Assembly: GCA_902806565.1 (NCBI GenBank)
Contig: CADCXA010000027.1
Coordinates: 124,001-188,000, forward strand
Source: Hypoxylon rubiginosum
Lineage: Eukaryota; Ascomycota; Sordariomycetes; Xylariales; Hypoxylaceae
Direction of reading: 5' to 3'
DNA: 64,000 bases
Each line of letters begins with the position of its first letter. Position 1 is the stretch's first letter. This document shows positions 60,868 through 64,000 of the stretch, in pieces. Made by a program: the position numbers and the translations under genes. The notes below the pieces were generated by a model. It searched no databases. It worked only from the letters and a program-made list of their open reading frames with translations, and had not been told where the DNA came from.

Positions 60868-63800
60868 ATGTCGGACATAGCAGTTGGGCAGTTGATCCGC
60901 CTCAGCGACGGTCGCAATGCCGTTATTCGCTTCATCGGACAGACCCATTTCGCTGCCGGAGACTGGGTAGGTGTCGAGCTCGAGGACGACACCGGGAAGA
61001 ACGATGGATCCGTCCAGGGCGAACGATATTTCGACTGCTCTCCGGGCAGAGGCATGTTCGTCCGCCCCGGCACCGTGTCCGTACTACAACCTGCCCCGGC
61101 ACCGAAGGTCGCTGCCCCTATTCGAAGAGGATCACGAACGAGCACAGTTGCGGGACGATCGAGCTCCATGACGGACCCTACCATGAGCAAGCGAATGAGT
61201 TTGAATGCTCCGAGCCCTAGTCCAGTGCCTAGGACATCCCGCCCTTCTAGTATAGCGAGGGTATGTACAGCTCTAACTCTAGTCCAATCTGGCTCTGCTC
61301 TCCGAGTTCTAACTTTAGCTTGGCAGTCTCCTACTAAATCTCCCACGAAGCAACTTGCGACCGCCGCCTCCAGCCTTGCGAACTCGAGGACCGGCACCCC
61401 ATCCAATGCCCGCGTTTCATCGATCGGAGCTGGAAGGGCTCGACCGTCAGTTGGGGGGACTAGGACGTCCATGGGACCACCAGCATTGCCCGCCGCCGGC
61501 CCTAGAAGACAATCGTCAACATCAGCCGCCCTTGGTCGAACTGCAGCCACAAGGCCCCCTGGCGGACGCGTATCTACTGCACCCGCCCGTGGGGCTGTTC
61601 GTCCTGTCTCTGGGAGGGTACGGTCAGGGGACTCGTTGTCGGGAAACGAAGCAGGGAACAGGTCGGATATGGGCTCTCCCTTTAAGAGCGATGGAGAACA
61701 GACCCTCAGCCCCGTTCGCTCGAGGACCAGAGCTCTCGAGAGACTCACCTCCGCTGGACCACACTCGGCAACATCTTCCAGGCCGCCGGCAAGCGCAACG
61801 TCTGCGAGAACACCCGTGAGTGCGGGATCTGCCCGACCGGCTGCCAGCACCGCCGTTAGCAGGGAAAATGAAGACCTAAAGGCGAAGCTGAAGGTCCTCG
61901 AGCGAAAGCGACTTGAAGATCGAGAAAAGATGAAAGAGATGGAAAGGCTCCAGGAGCAGCGAGACAAGTTCGAGAGCGTTAACAAGAAGATCGAGGGCAA
62001 AGTTCAAGCCACGGTGCAGGAGAACCTCGCCCTTCGAAACCAGTTAAAGGAGGCAGAAAAACGACTGGAGGAAATTGAATCTATCGTAGCAGAACACGAG
62101 TCTGTGATGGAGCTCGCGACCCTAGACCGAGAGATGGCCGAGGAGACTGCCGAAGTCTACAAGGTCGAATTGGATGCTCTGAAGCAGAAGGCGGAAGAAC
62201 TCGAGCTTGAAGTGGAGATTCTGCGTGAAGAGAATTCGGAATACTCCCAGGGCATGTCCCCCGAAGAAAGAGCAAGCGCAGGGTGGTTACAGATGGAAAG
62301 GCATAACGAAAGGCTACGCGAGGCGCTTATTAGACTCCGAGATATCACCCAGCAGCAGGAAGAGGAATCGAGAGCACAGATCAGATCGCTAGAGAAGGAC
62401 CTTGAAGATTTCGACGCCATTAAGGAACAGTATGAGATCGCGAAGGAGAAATTGCTCGAATCTGAAACCCGTGCCGAAGACCTCCGACAACAACTCGATG
62501 ACAACCTAGGCGCGGAGAACATGATTGAGCAGCTTAGCTACGAAAAGTTGCTGCAATCTGAACACATTAACGAGCTGAAGGCTGTGATTGATGATCTTGA
62601 GGCACTCAAGGAGATCAATGACGAGCTCGAGGTCAATCACGTCCAGAATGAGAAGGAGATGCAAGAGGAGCTTGATTTCAAGGACAGCGTCATTACTGAA
62701 CAAGCGAGAAGAGCCGCCGAGAAGGATGACACTATTGGCGATATGGAGTACACGCTCTCTCGATTTAGAGAGCTCGTCACAAATCTCCAAACTGATCTCG
62801 AAGACATGCGTGCATCTCACGCTGTCAACGAGGCCGAGTCTGAGCAGCTCAATAGTAAATCCAGAGCGATGATGGATCTTAACCAGAAGCTCCAGATCTC
62901 GGCCGTCAAGACGCAAGTCAAGACTATTGACTTGGAGCTGCAGCGCATGGATGCCCAGGAAGCGCAACAGCACCTCCAGATTGTCAAGCTGTTCTTGCCC
63001 GAGAGCTACGATACCGACCGAGACTCCGTCCTTGCGCTGCTGCGGTTCAGCCGGTTGGCTTTCAAGGCGAACCTCCTACACGGCTTTGTCAAAGACCGTG
63101 TTAACGGACAACCACATCCCGGTCACGAAGACGATGTGTTCGCTGGTTGCGATGCTCTGGACAAACTTACCTGGGTGTCTTCCATGTGCGATCGTTTCGT
63201 CAATGCCATCAGCCACTGTTCACTAGAAGAATTTGCCAAGTACGAAGGAGCCTTGTACGAGCTCGAACCTGTCGAGAGAGCCCTTAATGCCTGGATCGAC
63301 GGTCTGCGGCGTGACGAATTAAAGGAGAAGCAGTGCGCTAGTGAATTACAACGCACTATCGCTCTCATGACACATCTAGGCGAGGTACACATCTCAGAAG
63401 GACTGGAGAGCTTCGCAGACGAAGTGCAAATGAAGACAGTTCTGATGCAGAGCCACCTGGAGTCAGCCGCTGCAGCCTTCAATGTCATCAAGGATATGGT
63501 TCAACGAGTGGTACCGCCCAATGGCGACGAAGATGAGCTTGCCCAGCATTTCTCTAAGAAGTCGGAGGCTGTCATTAGCCAGACGCGAAGCACCAAGGTC
63601 GTCGTGAGCAAGGCCGTACGGTCTCTCGAGGATCTCAGAGCACGATCGCTAGCTCTAACCCCTGATACTATGGATGCATTTGAGCAATGCGAAGCTGCCA
63701 GTCAAGAGCTTGCCGAGATGTCTCGAAAGATCGGAGTGGATCTTCACAGACTGCTAAGTGAAGAAGGCCGCGCGGAGCCGTTCACGTACCCCGAAGTGCA

Positions 63801-64000
63801 GAGTACCGTACACGGCACCGTCATGACTGCTTTCTCATCAGCCGAGTCGGACCTTTTCTCAACCTACCTCTCCAAACTCCGCGTTCTCACAAGCCTGATC
63901 ACCGATCTTACAGCCGTCTGTGCCGATCTGTCCCAGACGCAGGAATTCGAACGCAACCCAGCACCATGGATCCTCCGCGCGCAAGAGCTCAAGGCTCTTA
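60868..64000 (+). CDS. ro-3: Dynactin p150Glued, truncated at the window end
   Basis: Exon 1 is 60868-61260 and exon 2 starts at 61327; the frame is still open at 64000 after about 1,022 codons, so the 3' end is missing. The CAP-Gly domain (residues ~8-75) contains the tubulin-binding GKNDGSV motif and RGMFVRP. A Ser/Thr/Arg/Pro/Ala-rich linker (~80-305) follows, then long coiled coils from about 309, including LREALIRLRDITQQQEEE. The protein links the dynein motor to microtubules and cargo; N. crassa ro-3 and A. nidulans nudM encode it. The 66-nt intron has a GTATGT donor and a GGCAG acceptor. Antisense open frames here are shadows. Confidence 0.94.
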   Translation, partial: MSDIAVGQLIRLSDGRNAVIRFIGQTHFAAGDWVGVELEDDTGKNDGSVQGERYFDCSPGRGMFVRPGTVSVLQPAPAPKVAAPIRRGSRTSTVAGRSSSMTDPTMSKRMSLNAPSPSPVPRTSRPSSIARVCTALTLVQSGSALRVLTLAWQSPTKSPTKQLATAASSLANSRTGTPSNARVSSIGAGRARPSVGGTRTSMGPPALPAAGPRRQSSTSAALGRTAATRPPGGRVSTAPARGAVRPVSGRVRSGDSLSGNEAGNRSDMGSPFKSDGEQTLSPVRSRTRALERLTSAGPHSATSSRPPASATSARTPVSAGSARPAASTAVSRENEDLKAKLKVLERKRLEDREKMKEMERLQEQRDKFESVNKKIEGKVQATVQENLALRNQLKEAEKRLEEIESIVAEHESVMELATLDREMAEETAEVYKVELDALKQKAEELELEVEILREENSEYSQGMSPEERASAGWLQMERHNERLREALIRLRDITQQQEEESRAQIRSLEKDLEDFDAIKEQYEIAKEKLLESETRAEDLRQQLDDNLGAENMIEQLSYEKLLQSEHINELKAVIDDLEALKEINDELEVNHVQNEKEMQEELDFKDSVITEQARRAAEKDDTIGDMEYTLSRFRELVTNLQTDLEDMRASHAVNEAESEQLNSKSRAMMDLNQKLQISAVKTQVKTIDLELQRMDAQEAQQHLQIVKLFLPESYDTDRDSVLALLRFSRLAFKANLLHGFVKDRVNGQPHPGHEDDVFAGCDALDKLTWVSSMCDRFVNAISHCSLEEFAKYEGALYELEPVERALNAWIDGLRRDELKEKQCASELQRTIALMTHLGEVHISEGLESFADEVQMKTVLMQSHLESAAAAFNVIKDMVQRVVPPNGDEDELAQHFSKKSEAVISQTRSTKVVVSKAVRSLEDLRARSLALTPDTMDAFEQCEAASQELAEMSRKIGVDLHRLLSEEGRAEPFTYPEVQSTVHGTVMTAFSSAESDLFSTYLSKLRVLTSLITDLTAVCADLSQTQEFERNPAPWILRAQELKAL

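Noticed and set aside
60804..62000. A 398-codon minus-strand open frame
   Set aside because: It lies antisense to dynactin p150Glued exons 1-2, whose CAP-Gly and coiled-coil frame is unmistakable; Ser/Arg/Leu-rich composition is typical of a shadow.

Overview
The window looks like nuclear DNA of a filamentous ascomycete, most likely a Sordariomycete. Genes are split by short GT-AG introns (42-131 nt, one of 367 nt) with visible CTAAC-type branch sites. Intergenic DNA is rich in ACCTA/TAGGT motifs and pyrimidine tracts. The proteins include Pezizomycotina-type families: a Goodbye-domain STAND/NLR protein, a Uds1-domain protein and a fungal HMG-box regulator. All identities come from reading the sequence; no database search was run.

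Layout: 0.8-4.4 kb, VNX1-type vacuolar cation/H+ antiporter (+). 4.4-8.5 kb, no supported gene, with a possible LTR-like remnant near 7.6-8.2 kb. 8.5-15.4 kb, an NLR-like gene (-; Goodbye, NACHT, helical/TPR-like region, ZZ-like zinc finger) split by a 2,109-bp TIR element. 16.7-19.5 kb, V-ATPase subunit a (-). 20.3-22.4 kb, F-box/LRR protein (-). 24.8-27.0 kb, ING/PHD protein (-). 28.1-29.2 kb, cis-prenyltransferase (-), divergent from a DscB/UBAC2-like rhomboid protein (+, 29.9-30.8 kb). 32.3-35.1 kb, Uds1 coiled-coil protein (+). 36.0-38.0 kb, secreted endonuclease/exonuclease/phosphatase-fold protein (+). 40.9-43.0 kb, SOK1/TCP11 protein (-). 43.0-49.7 kb, gene desert with several tandem repeats. 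49.7-50.1 kb, a 72-residue KISH/TMEM167 gene in four exons (-), divergent from TAF13 (+, 50.6-51.1 kb). 52.4-53.8 kb, EamA-type transporter (+). 54.4-56.0 kb, RVB1 (+). 57.4-60.0 kb, HMG-box regulator (+). 60.9 kb to the end, dynactin p150Glued (+), truncated by the window.

The standout is the NLR locus. A TA-flanked element with 70-bp terminal inverted repeats sits inside exon 2. Its interior is only about 2% G+C by hand count, while its termini and the flanking exons keep normal composition. Removing the element and one TA restores one uninterrupted frame. Independently, an AG acceptor inside the element's own terminal repeat lies in the right phase for the whole element to be spliced out with the upstream intron. 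So the gene is either a freshly broken NLR or one that treats the transposon as an intron. The other genes are mostly ordinary housekeeping genes with no obvious shared pathway.
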